Below, one piece after another: positions 25,131-34,344 of a stretch of 64,000 nucleotides of DNA. This stretch comes from Rufibacter sp. XAAS-G3-1 (GTDB taxonomy: Bacteria > Bacteroidota > Bacteroidia > Cytophagales > Hymenobacteraceae). The DNA is taken from positions 62,001 to 126,000 of the forward strand of contig NZ_JABFAM010000006.1 of the NCBI RefSeq assembly GCF_013623775.1, in the 5' to 3' direction. How positions within the stretch are numbered: position 1 is the first letter of the stretch; every line of letters begins with the position of its first letter. The translations under genes were made by a program, and so were the position numbers. Below the pieces are notes generated by a model, which saw only the letters and a list, made by a program, of their open reading frames with translations, made no database searches and was not told the DNA's origin.

Positions 25131-25790
25131 CTAATTCTCCTCGCGCGTCTCCAACGTACCCACCTTCGGTAAAACCTGAATCACGAACCTTCTGTCCCGC
25201 ACGTCGCCGGTACGGCCTGCGCCCTCAAAACCGCTGCCTGAGGCAATCAATTCTATGCGGTCTGCCGGGAATCTGATGCCGGCGTTTCGCCAGAACTGGA
25301 GCAAGGCCAGGGCACGTTTATAGCTGAGTTCCAAGGCATATTCCCGCTGGGTGATGTTTCGGGCGTCGCCTTTGGGGAAAGTGGCGGCCCTCCCGTCAAT
25401 CACGATCAGGTATTTCACGTCTGTCTTTTTGATGGAATTAATGACCCGGCTCAGCTCCTCCCCAGCCCGGCGGAGCGGTGCCAACGACCGTTGCGGAATG
25501 GTGGCGCTGCTTTGGTCAAACAATACATCTACCAGTAGTTCGTGCCGCTTATACTTCTCGTTGTATTGGAAATAACGGCCATCTAGGCGTGCGAGTGCGG
25601 CTTTGATCTCGTCTAGCTTGCGTTTCTCCTGGATCTCTACCTGCATGAGAGCAATGTTACGGCGGTTTTCTGCGTCTTTGTCTCTGAACATTTTAAAGCT
25701 CAGCACAAAAAGCACCAGCATGATCAGGAACAGCGCCGTCATGAGGTCTACATAGCTGGGCCAGAAGAAATCTCGGTTTTCTTTGTTCAT
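25131..25790 (-). CDS. MotB/OmpA/ZorB-like stator protein
   Basis: A 219-residue protein with one membrane helix near the N-terminus (about 12-32). The helix entry reads PSYVDLMTALFLIM, matching the MotB signature A-D-F-M-T-A, so D15 is the likely ion-carrying aspartate. A coiled-coil linker (residues 35-75) leads to an OmpA/MotB-like peptidoglycan-binding domain (about 85-210; NITQREYALELSYKRALALL and RDRRFVIQV). It lies 6 bp after the MotA/ZorA-like gene, so the two should form an ion-driven motor across the inner membrane. It is the last gene of the 36.1-25.1 kb cluster. ZorB of Zorya defence is a good structural comparison, but no Zorya effector is nearby. Confidence 0.85.
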   Translation of the reverse strand: MNKENRDFFWPSYVDLMTALFLIMLVLFVLSFKMFRDKDAENRRNIALMQVEIQEKRKLDEIKAALARLDGRYFQYNEKYKRHELLVDVLFDQSSATIPQRSLAPLRRAGEELSRVINSIKKTDVKYLIVIDGRAATFPKGDARNITQREYALELSYKRALALLQFWRNAGIRFPADRIELIASGSGFEGAGRTGDVRDRRFVIQVLPKVGTLETREEN

Positions 25791-25796
25791 GGTCTG

Positions 25797-27545
25797 CTAC
25801 GCCTTTCTGCCGTTGTTCTGGCCAGTGCCAAAAAGTCTGCTCATAGCGGCTTTGAGTGGCCCCGGTGCCATGCTTTTCTCTACGTTTGCGTTCAGAACCG
25901 CCAACTGCTGCAGTAATTTTTGCTGAATCTCCGTATCGGTATCAATCTTTTTGAGCAGGCGCTCATTGGTTTGCTTTATCTCCTGGGCCAGGTCACGCTG
26001 CTGGTGGTTCAGGTTGTCTTGCTGATAGTTGAGACTCTGGAACGGCTTCATGTAATCCAGGATGCGCTGGTAAAGGTTGTCTTCGTTGAGTTTTCTGAAA
26101 TGTTCCCCCCACTTCTCGTAGGCATTCTGGGCATCGCGTTCCTGGTGTTCTAGCCGGGCCTGCATTAAATCAGTTAGTTTCAGGGATGCTTTGTCGAAGT
26201 ACTGCTCGGTGCGGTTGGCAATGGTGTCCAGTTCTTCTTCATGGCGGGCGAAGAAATTGATTTGCCGCTGAATGGTTTCATCGTGCTTTTGCAGATAGCC
26301 GGGTACCTGGTCAAAGCCCTCCTGCAACTTGGTCAATCGGCTTAAAACTTGCGTGATGTTCTGGGTGAGTTCTCCCCCCTTCCGCACCGATTCATTCAAG
26401 GCCTCCTGGTACTGCAGGAAATTCATGAACAGCCGTTCGCTTTCCTTGATCTTGTCAAACACCTGCAGATTGGCGTTGGCCATCTGCGTGAACCCAATCT
26501 GGTCTAGCTTCTGGATGAATTCTTTCTGGGTGCTGATGTTGTTAGTGAGCGTCTCCACTATCGGGCGGAAGCCCAGGATCTTGTCCAAAAAGTCTTTGTT
26601 AAACGAATCTAACACAGACTTGAGGTTCCCCAGACTGGCCGACATGTCTGAGTTGAGCTTGGGCAACAGATGGGTTTGCAGGAACGTGTAATAGTCGTTC
26701 TTGTGGCGGTCACGGGTGCTGCGGGCGTTCTTGAGGGCATTGTTTCCCATCATGGTCAGCAGCAATCCGAAAAAGCTCCCGGCCATGGCAATGAGCACGC
26801 CAAACAGGAAGGAAGGAATGTTCTCGTCCGTGATGAAAGAAGAACCGTCTTCCGGTGAGCTTCCCAAACCGGCCCAAACCAGACTGGAGAGCCCCAGGAT
26901 CACCCCCGAGAAAGTGCCCAGCAAACCCACGTACAGCGGCGTGGCAATGGCAGACTGCACCTCGTTGTCCTGCGCCTCGGCATAGCGCTCGGCCACATCT
27001 TTCAGGATATTGAAATCGGCGGCGGCTCCTTTGTTCAGCCGCAGGTACTCATTGGTGCTTTTGTTGATCTCCTGGAACGTTGGCGATGGGGCCTGCACTT
27101 CAATCAAATCTACGTGAACGGTATTCTCCTCGGTTTCGGTGGGCACCGGAGTGGCCGCATCAACTAAGTAGATGTTGCCGTCATTCAGGAGTTGTTTGAA
27201 CTTCTCAATTTTGATGGTGTAAAAGGGAGTTTCGCCGTGCTGCGCCTCAATGTGCAGTTCCTCAGCATCTACGGCAATGATTCGTTTCGCCACCGGATTG
27301 GTGGGCGAGAATTCCCTGAAAGGCTCTCCGTAGAGCAATCTATCCCACTGCTTTTCCAGCGATGCGCCAGGTGCCGCCTCCTGTTCTTTTGAGCCCAGTG
27401 CCCGGCGGGCCACCTTCAGGTTTTCTTTGGGAGGAAAGAGGCCTTTAATGCTGGTAATCTTGGTTCGGTTGGCCTGGTAAACGCGCCACTGGTACCCAAT
27501 GATGAGGATGACCAGCAACGCTTCAAAAATAAATATGAATTCCAT
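25797..27545 (-). CDS. MotA/TolQ/ZorA-like channel protein with long coiled-coil tail
   Basis: Start taken at ATG 27545 (M-E-F-I-F-I-F); the longer frame would need a TTG. 582 residues. Membrane helices are at about 3-19, 203-225 (PLYVGLLGTFSGVILGLSSL) and 245-267 (PSFLFGVLIAMAGSFFGLLL), the three-helix layout of TolQ/ExbB and ZorA. A soluble insert of about 180 residues follows helix 1. Residues about 300-565 are predicted coiled coil, a long cytoplasmic tail as in ZorA. It pairs with the MotB/ZorB-like gene 6 bp downstream. A 600-bp repeat-rich gap separates it from the upstream cluster genes. Confidence 0.85.
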   Translation of the reverse strand: MEFIFIFEALLVILIIGYQWRVYQANRTKITSIKGLFPPKENLKVARRALGSKEQEAAPGASLEKQWDRLLYGEPFREFSPTNPVAKRIIAVDAEELHIEAQHGETPFYTIKIEKFKQLLNDGNIYLVDAATPVPTETEENTVHVDLIEVQAPSPTFQEINKSTNEYLRLNKGAAADFNILKDVAERYAEAQDNEVQSAIATPLYVGLLGTFSGVILGLSSLVWAGLGSSPEDGSSFITDENIPSFLFGVLIAMAGSFFGLLLTMMGNNALKNARSTRDRHKNDYYTFLQTHLLPKLNSDMSASLGNLKSVLDSFNKDFLDKILGFRPIVETLTNNISTQKEFIQKLDQIGFTQMANANLQVFDKIKESERLFMNFLQYQEALNESVRKGGELTQNITQVLSRLTKLQEGFDQVPGYLQKHDETIQRQINFFARHEEELDTIANRTEQYFDKASLKLTDLMQARLEHQERDAQNAYEKWGEHFRKLNEDNLYQRILDYMKPFQSLNYQQDNLNHQQRDLAQEIKQTNERLLKKIDTDTEIQQKLLQQLAVLNANVEKSMAPGPLKAAMSRLFGTGQNNGRKA

Positions 27546-27637
27546 GTATGTAATGTAGCAGAAATTTAGGCTTTGTAAAACGTATCTTGCGCGTTTCAAA
27601 TGACCTGAATTAACAGATATGTAAAAGAAAGAGGAAC

Positions 27638-27674
27638 CGTTTCTGCCCTATTTCCCAAAAACAGGCCGAAAACG
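27638..27674. repeat. Family A palindrome (copy)
   Basis: CGTTTCTGCCCTATTTCCC with complementary AACAGGCCGAAAACG, in the gap 27546-28154. Confidence 0.65.
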
Positions 27675-27756
27675 GTTCCTCTAGTCACGACAGATCCACC
27701 TTAGAACGGAAAGGTGGAAGATAGATTTTCTCTTTTTCACTAATCTTCCGCACTTG

Positions 27757-27907
27757 TGCCAGTGGTTGCCGGCGAGTCTGGAGACGCGCTTCATCCTCAG
27801 GCACGAGACTGAAGCCTCGCGCCAGTACTCTCTAAACCTGTGAGGTCTTGAAGACTTCTCAGGCTTTTGCGTTTTAGGGCTGTTTTGCGAAAAACAGCCC
27901 TAAAACG
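27757..27907 (-). repeat. Composite repeat module A-K-B (copy 2, inverted)
   Basis: In plus-strand order: family B double hairpin (27757-27828), family K palindrome (27834-27867), then a perfect family A palindrome (27870-27907, arm CGTTTTAGGGCTGTTTT, loop GCGA). It is the mirror order of 4684-4836 and almost the same length. The two perfect A palindromes differ by one base pair that changes on both arms (G-C versus A-T), so pairing is kept. Confidence 0.85.
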
Positions 27908-28038
27908 CAAAAGCGGGGCTCTCCTTGGAGGGAAAAAGAAAATGCTTCCCTTGGCTTGTCCCCTGACAAGCCAAAAGCCCTGAATGGCAGGCTGAGTGCT
28001 TTTCTTCCGTCCTGTCGGGGGACAGGCCGAGGAAAAGG

Positions 28039-28077
28039 CGTTTCAGGGTCTGTTTTCCGCAAAGTAACCTAAAAACG
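28039..28077. repeat. Family A palindrome (copy)
   Basis: CGTTTCAGGGTCTGTTTTCC with GCAAAGTAACCTAAAAACG. It is followed by a G/C-rich short repeat (ccctctctgcgggagga) whose relative occurs at 43717-43743. Confidence 0.6.
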
Positions 28078-28154
28078 CATCGGCGGGGCTCCCCTCTCTG
28101 CGGGAGGAGGAGCTAGGAGGTGGCTCCTGCGGAAGGTCAGGTCGTAAAAAAGAC

Positions 28155-29192
28155 TTATCTGAAATCGATTCTTGCCTTTTCCTGGATCTTCCAGCCGCTG
28201 CTGGTCCTCACCAGCACACCATCGCCTTGCAGAACAATCCGGCTTACTAAGCGGTTAGAGGGTTTCTCAAAAGAGAAAGCGTTTTCCAGCCTGTCCATTC
28301 CCTGCGATATCACAAAAGCCTGGTTCCCGCCCAAATTGAAACGGTAACTGGTGCTCGAACTTCCCTCGGCGGGAGCGTCAATCTCCAGGTAAGAATCTGA
28401 GTCTGGGCGCTGCTGCAGTTGGTGCGTTTTGATGGTTCCGTCTTCCGGGATAATCGAATAGCGGGTGCGGCTCACCGGTGCCTCGGGCTGTGGGGCTGCT
28501 TGCTGGGTTAACTCGTTGAGTAAATCATCACCCACTATCTCACTTCCTAAGGTGGCAATAGGCGCAGGTGGCACAGCAGTCGGCCCTTCCACTTCCAGAG
28601 GGTTCAATGGCTCCCTTCTTCTATTTTCGTTTCTTCTTTGCTGCGGTTGCTGCTGGGTACGGGGCGGTTGCGTACCGCCTGCCGCCGCTGGTTGTTGAGG
28701 TTGCTGTTGCGGCTGTTTCTGGCGAGGCTCCTGCGGCTGACGCTGTTCTTTAGGTTCGCGGGGTTCTCTTGGCTCTCTGGGTGGTCTTTGCTGCTGCGGT
28801 TGTCCTTCCTGCTTTTGTCTTGGCTCCTGCGGCTGACGCGGCTGTTGCTGGGGCTGATTGCCCCGGGCTTGCTCTGCTTGCGGCTGCTGCCCTCTTCCCT
28901 GCTGCGGTTGCTTCTGGCGCGGTTCCTGGGGCTGACGGGACTCTTGCGGTTGTCTTGGCTCACGGCCGGGAGGTTGCGTGGTTTGCCCGCCCCGCGGATT
29001 CCGCACATTTTCTGGCTGCTGATTCTTGCCGTTTCTCCTGATGTGGTTTTCCAACGACTTCACGCCGGCTTCCAATTCGCGGTTTTTCTTCTCCAGATTC
29101 TGGATGCGGTAAACCAGTCCGCTTGCTTTGTAAAAGGTGAATCCAGCCACTAGAAGGGCTAGAATGGCAATAATATAAGGTACATATTCCAT
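28155..29192 (-). CDS. Membrane-anchored Q/P-rich coiled-coil protein of the cytoskeletal-motor cluster
   Basis: Start chosen at ATG 29192 (M-E-Y-V-P-Y), directly before the membrane helix; 345 residues. One N-terminal transmembrane helix (about 5-23) is followed by a short coiled coil (27-50, QNLEKKNRELEAGVKSLENH). Then comes about 130 residues of low-complexity repeats based on QPQEPRQKQPQQ. A folded C-terminal domain of about 110 residues follows (TRYSIIPEDGTIKTHQLQQR onward, SYRFNLGGNQAFVISQGMDR). The Q/P-rich part is probably a long flexible or extended tether between membrane and C-terminal head. No family recognised. Placed 81 bp after the actin-like gene, same strand. Confidence 0.75.
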   Translation of the reverse strand: MEYVPYIIAILALLVAGFTFYKASGLVYRIQNLEKKNRELEAGVKSLENHIRRNGKNQQPENVRNPRGGQTTQPPGREPRQPQESRQPQEPRQKQPQQGRGQQPQAEQARGNQPQQQPRQPQEPRQKQEGQPQQQRPPREPREPREPKEQRQPQEPRQKQPQQQPQQPAAAGGTQPPRTQQQPQQRRNENRRREPLNPLEVEGPTAVPPAPIATLGSEIVGDDLLNELTQQAAPQPEAPVSRTRYSIIPEDGTIKTHQLQQRPDSDSYLEIDAPAEGSSSTSYRFNLGGNQAFVISQGMDRLENAFSFEKPSNRLVSRIVLQGDGVLVRTSSGWKIQEKARIDFR

Positions 29193-29273
29193 ACCGACTG
29201 ATAATTTGATATTGGTGAAGGTGTAAAGATGCCTCAAATACTTTTAAGAAAGTACAGGAGGCATCTGTTTAGT

Positions 29274-32200
29274 TTAAACCAAAGCGCCCACCTGTTGCTG
29301 GTAAAGCTCTTTAGACAAAAGGTACAACGACTGTTTCAGAGGCATAAAGAACATGGTCTCCGGAATCAGTTCACGGTCAGAAAGCCCGCGCAGGGTTTCT
29401 TCCAGCACCATGGTGTAGCTGTCCTGGATGTGGTTGCGCATGAAGTTCAGAACCCAGTGGGGGTCTACCTCTACGCCCATGGAACGCATCTGCGGGGCAA
29501 TGTCCGCGTCATCCAACAACAGCTCCAGACAGGCCATCACGTTGCTCAACACCTCCTGCCTAATGGCGGAGGTAATCTGGCTTTTGTTTACAGGTCGTAA
29601 GGCGTCTTCCCCGGTAGCGGCTCCCGTTGGACGCATGATTGGGATATCCGTTAGGTCTGAAAGGTTGTTGCCTTCCAGCGCCATGGCTCCGCCGTTGGCA
29701 GTCACCTGCTTCGGATTGTCCACCAGCACCAGTTTAAAGTTAGCCGGTGGCTCCTGGCCCGTTACTTTCCGGAAAATGGTTTTTGCGTAGCGCTCTACGT
29801 TTGACAGGTTATTGCCCGCACTCAGCAACTTGATGTACAAACTGCCTTGTCCGCTGAAACAGATATAACGCGGTACCTGGGCGCCAATCTGCTGCGTGAG
29901 TTGCGCCAAATGGTACATCAACGACCCGAAGTGCAGGTAGAACATCAGCCGCAGTTGTCTCGCTTGCAGCAGTTGTGAGCTGTAGTGCAATTCTTTGTCA
30001 TAGCTGAACAGCAAGCTGGTAATATCCGCCGAATTAAAATCCGGGTTATCCAAGGCTGTTTCCAGAAACTTCTTGTATTCCTTGCCCTCTTCCGAAAGCG
30101 GAATCTGGAGCACGTGGGCCACCCCATATTGCAGTAAGCCGTTGTCTTTGCTGGTCTTCACCGAGGCAAAGCCATCGCCCCACAGGTCATTTCCCGCAAA
30201 GCGGAAGGAAGCACTGTGCGATGGTTTCCGGTTGGTGAACAAGAGCACGTCCGTAGTGCCGCCGCCTATGTCTACGTTGATCAGGTTCTCGTCCTGACTA
30301 GGCACCACGGCCCCGGTTCTGGACAGAAAGTAGAACGGCGCCACCGATTCTGTGATGCAGGCGGTATTGCGGCCATTTTTGAAAACGGAGCTGTAAACGC
30401 CGTCCCACACGTTCTGGAACATATTGCGGGAATAATCATCAAAGCTCAACGGCGCGAACCACACCACTCTGGTGTTGGCCACGTTGCCGTGGTTCAGCAC
30501 CACCTTGTTTTTGATGAGCAGCATGATTTCGGTGAAGAACGCTTCAATCCGGCGTTTACCGGTGTTGGAGAGCGTCTCGCTCCACTTCAAATCTGTGTGG
30601 TAGTTCTGTTTGTACTGGTCCTGGTGCGTGCCCTCGGTGTTAATAGAGAACCCGATGTTGATGTTCCCGAACAGACTCGGAATCTGGTTTTCAAAATCAA
30701 TGGACTCGCAGGTAGCCGTTCTGGTGGGGAATGAATATAATGAGCCTCCGGCATTGATAATCAATGGGATGAATTCCCGCTTCAACAAGGTCTCAACCGC
30801 AAACAAGCGCCCGAAACCGCGCTTGTGGAACCGTTGGTAATCTGTCAGGGAAGAATCTTCCGAAGGCTTGTTCAGCATCACCAATTGCTGGTCATTGGCG
30901 GTGATGGAGAATTCCTTGGGCGGTTGGTTTGCTCCCGAAGTATAGGCAATGTGCGTGTTAGAAGTCCCGAAGTCCACGGCAAACGTAAAGCTTTGGATGC
31001 CCTGCTGTACCTCCTGGTACTTGGGCACAATCAAGGCTCTTCCGGTCACGTCTACCCCAGCGTGCACCAACTCGGCATAGTCAAAATGAGTGCCCCTGAT
31101 TTCATAGTAAGTACTTCCGGCGCTGCTGTTGCTCTTCTTAGTACGGCGTTGTGAGGTGGCAGAAATCAATCCTCCGTTTGGTTCCAACTGTCTTCCGCCC
31201 GCATAGAAATTAAGCACGTGGTTCTTGTTTACCAGCAAAGGGTCAATGTCCTCGTCTACCAGCATCACTTTGTAGAAGTCATTGTAGGTAGGTGTATCGG
31301 TGAATTGATAGAATGGAAACACGCCAATGCCTACCCTTGATTTCAGGATATGACCTTTCTCGGGAATGACCTCACCATGCGCATCTTTGGAGTTCAACGG
31401 ATTGTCATAGTAGCTGCGCTCATAGACAATGTTTCCCTTCTCGGTAGGAATCTGCAACGTGACGCGCACGTGGTTCACATCTACATAAAACGTGAGATGA
31501 GTGGCTAAATCATGCGGCGTAAAGTACTGGAAATACAGGCTGGTAACCGGCAACAGGTAATTGAATACTTTCTCTGTCACGCCCGGTTGGTAGAGCACCG
31601 TTCCGCTGAAAAACCGGTCGGTGTTCACCTCATACGGCACCTGCACAATGGTTTCCTGCAATAGGTCATTGATGGTGAGGTACGGGTAATTGAACCCAAC
31701 CCCCGGCAACGAGCGGCTTTCAATCTCTTTGCTGTCTGAATAGCCTACGACGGTATTGGCGGGCCAGGCCAGGTTGTTCACGTATTTCACGTGCGGCGCT
31801 AACCGCAAGTCCGGCTTCAAGACAATGGGCCGGTCACCGGCGAACAGAGGATTGGTAGGCCGAAGAAACAAATCACTGCTGGTGACGGCGGTTTGGTCTT
31901 TCTTCACCAGAAACGTCAACCGCCCCACGTGCACCGGATTCTGCTGCAAATCTACCAAGGGCAAATACTCCGCAGAAATGGCGTTCTGCCCCACCACCCC
32001 GGACATGCTGATGCTCTTGAGCAGATGTTCATCCAAGGCATTGTACACCGCGGGAAACGCCCTGATGTAGTCTGGATTGGAAACAAACAGCTTGTGCACA
32101 TACTCCTGGAAATCGCGCTCTCGGTCACGCAAGGAAATGTAGTTGTTGTCAAAATACACGCCCACGTTCTGCGCCCGGTTAATGGCCAGCGGCTGTACGT

Positions 32201-32729
32201 TAGGCGACACAAACAGGAAGGTCAGCGGCGAAGTACCGCCCAGTAATTGCAAGTGCCGGTCGCCGCGCGGCGAAGTGGCTTCCAGGTAAAACAGGAACAG
32301 GTCTTCTACGCCCTGGAACCGGCTGTCATTCATGAACAGCTCCAGCGTTTTGCCCAACAGATTGGTGTTCGGGTTGGCCTGCATGGCCGAAAGCTGCTGG
32401 TGCTTGTTCCAGCGGCGGATCACTATTTTATTTCCGCCCTGCGCGTAACTCTGGTGGTTGTAGAGCAGCTCCCATAAATCCCAGAAATGGGTCACGAACT
32501 TATGGTAGATGCTGTTTTGCGTGCTGGTGACCCCTTGCTTGACAAAGTCAAACGCGGTTTCAAACAGGTGCATGCGGGCAAAGGGCGTGGGAATAGAGGC
32601 GTTTATCTTCTGCGCCCGGCCACCAGCGCCATCCACCATGTCTTTGATTTCGGTGCTGGTAATTTGACTGGTTTTAGCCCAGCCTTCTACGTTAGAGCCG
32701 GTTTTATGAAGACGAAGTACTTTCGGCAT
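29274..32729 (-). CDS. Large actin/Hsp70-fold (ASKHA) ATPase
   Basis: A 1151-residue protein. The first 570 residues form an unassigned, mostly beta/mixed region with no signal peptide. The C-terminal half carries ASKHA motifs: phosphate-1 FAVDFGTSNTHIAY (V585-D586 on), phosphate-2 NVDIGGGTTDVLLF (D820 on) and an adenosine-type ICFSGQGSLYIK at about 955-966. The order and spacing fit an actin/Hsp70-like nucleotide-binding domain with large inserts. Cytoplasmic. It lies between the tubulin-like gene and the Q/P-rich anchor gene on the same strand. SrfB-type bacterial proteins are a comparison to test; I cannot confirm membership. It is the cluster's second nucleotide-dependent protein. Confidence 0.8.
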   Translation of the reverse strand: MPKVLRLHKTGSNVEGWAKTSQITSTEIKDMVDGAGGRAQKINASIPTPFARMHLFETAFDFVKQGVTSTQNSIYHKFVTHFWDLWELLYNHQSYAQGGNKIVIRRWNKHQQLSAMQANPNTNLLGKTLELFMNDSRFQGVEDLFLFYLEATSPRGDRHLQLLGGTSPLTFLFVSPNVQPLAINRAQNVGVYFDNNYISLRDRERDFQEYVHKLFVSNPDYIRAFPAVYNALDEHLLKSISMSGVVGQNAISAEYLPLVDLQQNPVHVGRLTFLVKKDQTAVTSSDLFLRPTNPLFAGDRPIVLKPDLRLAPHVKYVNNLAWPANTVVGYSDSKEIESRSLPGVGFNYPYLTINDLLQETIVQVPYEVNTDRFFSGTVLYQPGVTEKVFNYLLPVTSLYFQYFTPHDLATHLTFYVDVNHVRVTLQIPTEKGNIVYERSYYDNPLNSKDAHGEVIPEKGHILKSRVGIGVFPFYQFTDTPTYNDFYKVMLVDEDIDPLLVNKNHVLNFYAGGRQLEPNGGLISATSQRRTKKSNSSAGSTYYEIRGTHFDYAELVHAGVDVTGRALIVPKYQEVQQGIQSFTFAVDFGTSNTHIAYTSGANQPPKEFSITANDQQLVMLNKPSEDSSLTDYQRFHKRGFGRLFAVETLLKREFIPLIINAGGSLYSFPTRTATCESIDFENQIPSLFGNINIGFSINTEGTHQDQYKQNYHTDLKWSETLSNTGKRRIEAFFTEIMLLIKNKVVLNHGNVANTRVVWFAPLSFDDYSRNMFQNVWDGVYSSVFKNGRNTACITESVAPFYFLSRTGAVVPSQDENLINVDIGGGTTDVLLFTNRKPSHSASFRFAGNDLWGDGFASVKTSKDNGLLQYGVAHVLQIPLSEEGKEYKKFLETALDNPDFNSADITSLLFSYDKELHYSSQLLQARQLRLMFYLHFGSLMYHLAQLTQQIGAQVPRYICFSGQGSLYIKLLSAGNNLSNVERYAKTIFRKVTGQEPPANFKLVLVDNPKQVTANGGAMALEGNNLSDLTDIPIMRPTGAATGEDALRPVNKSQITSAIRQEVLSNVMACLELLLDDADIAPQMRSMGVEVDPHWVLNFMRNHIQDSYTMVLEETLRGLSDRELIPETMFFMPLKQSLYLLSKELYQQQVGALV

Positions 32730-32737
32730 AAATCAAT

Positions 32738-32777
32738 CTGTTTTAAGGGTGTTTTGGTAAAAAGAGGCCGAAAACAA
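32738..32777. repeat. Family A palindrome (copy)
   Basis: CTGTTTTAAGGGTGTTTTGG with AAAAAGAGGCCGAAAACA, in the 161-bp gap between two cluster genes. Confidence 0.55.
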
Positions 32778-32839
32778 CTGTGCCTTCAAGGTGCCTCTCT
32801 TTTCAATTCTGGAGGAAGAGGAAGAGGGTTTTTGCCTTT

Positions 32840-32880
32840 CTGTTTTAAGGCCGTTTTCTAAAAAGAAGCGCCAAAACTCG
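32840..32880. repeat. Family A palindrome (copy)
   Basis: CTGTTTTAAGGCCGTTTTC with AAAAAGAAGCGCCAAAAC just after the tubulin-like gene's stop. Confidence 0.55.
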
Positions 32881-32890
32881 AAAAAACCAA

Positions 32891-34342
32891 TCAGGAATAC
32901 TTCAGCTTGTCCTCTACCAGGTTGTGGGTGGCAATTTCAAAGGCCTTGATGGTGGCTTTGAACGCCTCCCGGTCCGACACTGCTTCTGAAGCCCGGTTCA
33001 ATTCCTTCACGAAGGAGCCTTGGTGAATGCCTTTGTTCAGGAAGCCGGTTTCTACCTGTTTATCAGAAACCATGCGGTTAAAGTCGGGTTCATTGAGGTG
33101 GAAGACCGAGAAGGTGCGTTCCATGCGGTTCAGTTCTTTGAGCCAGGAATCATAGCCAAAATCTGGGCTGGTCAGGAATTTGTTCAGTTCTTTGAAAATA
33201 GGCTCATTTCGCATGGCACTGGCTAAGTCCACTCCTTTGGCGTACGCCGCCTGTGCATCATCGGGCACGTAGGTGGTGTAGTAGCGCGTGAAATAGTGGA
33301 ACCGAATCAGGTGCTTGGCAATGCGGTCGCGGGTTTCCTGGTCTAAATGCGAAAACTGCACATTGTCCACGTCCTCGCGCAACCCGAACTCATGGTACAG
33401 CGCCGAACCGGTCAATTCATTGTCTGAGTAATCCATGAAATCAATGATAGACAGAGCACTCAATAATTCCACCAAGTGCGCATCGTTTCTCTGGCTGGCC
33501 CTTCCCGGATTGTTTTCCAGCGGTTTGTCTGGCGTATCACCCATGTAATAGGTGGCATTCACGCCCGTCAGGTGGTTCTGGTAATACGAAAGCGCATCTT
33601 TGGCTTTGGTGGTGAAGGTGTTGGAATCAATGAAATCTGCCTCTACGCCTGCCGCCGGTTGCTCCAGGGAGAAATACGGCAATACCACCATGGCACCGGT
33701 CAGCGCTGAGTTGAGGCTAGACGCGTTGGGCAGCTTGGAATGCACGTCTTTGAAGTTCTTCAACAGCAGCGGGAATCCGGCGGCCCCGGTACCGCCAAAG
33801 ATGGAAGACACAAAGAAAATGCGGTCACCGGCCTGAAAGTTGGAGGCGAAGAAACGCATCTCGGGTGAATCAATGATCTCGTTCAAGACCACGCTGCCCA
33901 CGTTAGGGCTGCCCCTGAAACCCACATCCAGGCTGTTGTTCAGGTTCTCGGGCGTGAACAACATATCTACCAGCGCTTGGCTGTCAATGTCGAGCTGGTT
34001 GTAGCCCACGTGGTCTTTGAACGGTTTGTTGATGCCTCCGAAGTCATACACAAAGCTGTCTCTGATTTTAGAGGAACCGTCCCCGGCAATGCTGGAAAGC
34101 GTGCTGATGTTGGTATGGAAGAAGCCTTCGTCCCGCTTGCCCAGTTGGTCGTGCAGGTGTTTGTAGGTTTTGAGAAGCTCCACCGTCCGGTTCATGTCCC
34201 CGTTCTGGGTGTCGGGGTCAATGATGATGGGTACTATCTTGTCACAGTTCTTAATCTTGACACCGGCGGCCATAAGCATGACCAGAGAACGAATGACTCT
34301 GGAGCCCGTGCCGCCAATCCCGAATACAAAAAGTTTTGCCAT
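32891..34342 (-). CDS. Tubulin/FtsZ-like GTPase-fold protein
   Basis: A 483-residue cytoplasmic protein. The N-terminus has a Rossmann-type GIGGTGSR loop (residues 8-15). A tubulin-signature-like loop, SSIFGGTGAAGFP, has GGTGAAG at 183-189, matching the G-G-G-T-G-(S/T)-G pattern of FtsZ and tubulin with one substitution. The rest is diverged from FtsZ and no FtsZ C-terminal tail is present, so this is one of the divergent FtsZ/tubulin-like families rather than the division protein. It lies 2 bp after the small membrane protein and 161 bp before the actin-like gene. It may polymerise at the membrane; polymerisation is inference. Confidence 0.8.
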   Translation of the reverse strand: MAKLFVFGIGGTGSRVIRSLVMLMAAGVKIKNCDKIVPIIIDPDTQNGDMNRTVELLKTYKHLHDQLGKRDEGFFHTNISTLSSIAGDGSSKIRDSFVYDFGGINKPFKDHVGYNQLDIDSQALVDMLFTPENLNNSLDVGFRGSPNVGSVVLNEIIDSPEMRFFASNFQAGDRIFFVSSIFGGTGAAGFPLLLKNFKDVHSKLPNASSLNSALTGAMVVLPYFSLEQPAAGVEADFIDSNTFTTKAKDALSYYQNHLTGVNATYYMGDTPDKPLENNPGRASQRNDAHLVELLSALSIIDFMDYSDNELTGSALYHEFGLREDVDNVQFSHLDQETRDRIAKHLIRFHYFTRYYTTYVPDDAQAAYAKGVDLASAMRNEPIFKELNKFLTSPDFGYDSWLKELNRMERTFSVFHLNEPDFNRMVSDKQVETGFLNKGIHQGSFVKELNRASEAVSDREAFKATIKAFEIATHNLVEDKLKYS

Positions 34343-34344
34343 AG

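Noticed and set aside
25131..27545. A complete Zorya anti-phage system
   Set aside because: The channel and stator resemble ZorA/ZorB, but no ZorC, ZorD helicase or ZorE nuclease gene is present within 10 kb on either side.
32891..34342. The cell-division protein FtsZ
   Set aside because: The loop is FGGTGAAG, no FtsZ-like C-terminal tail is seen, length and surroundings differ, and no division genes (ftsA, ftsQ, mur) are nearby.
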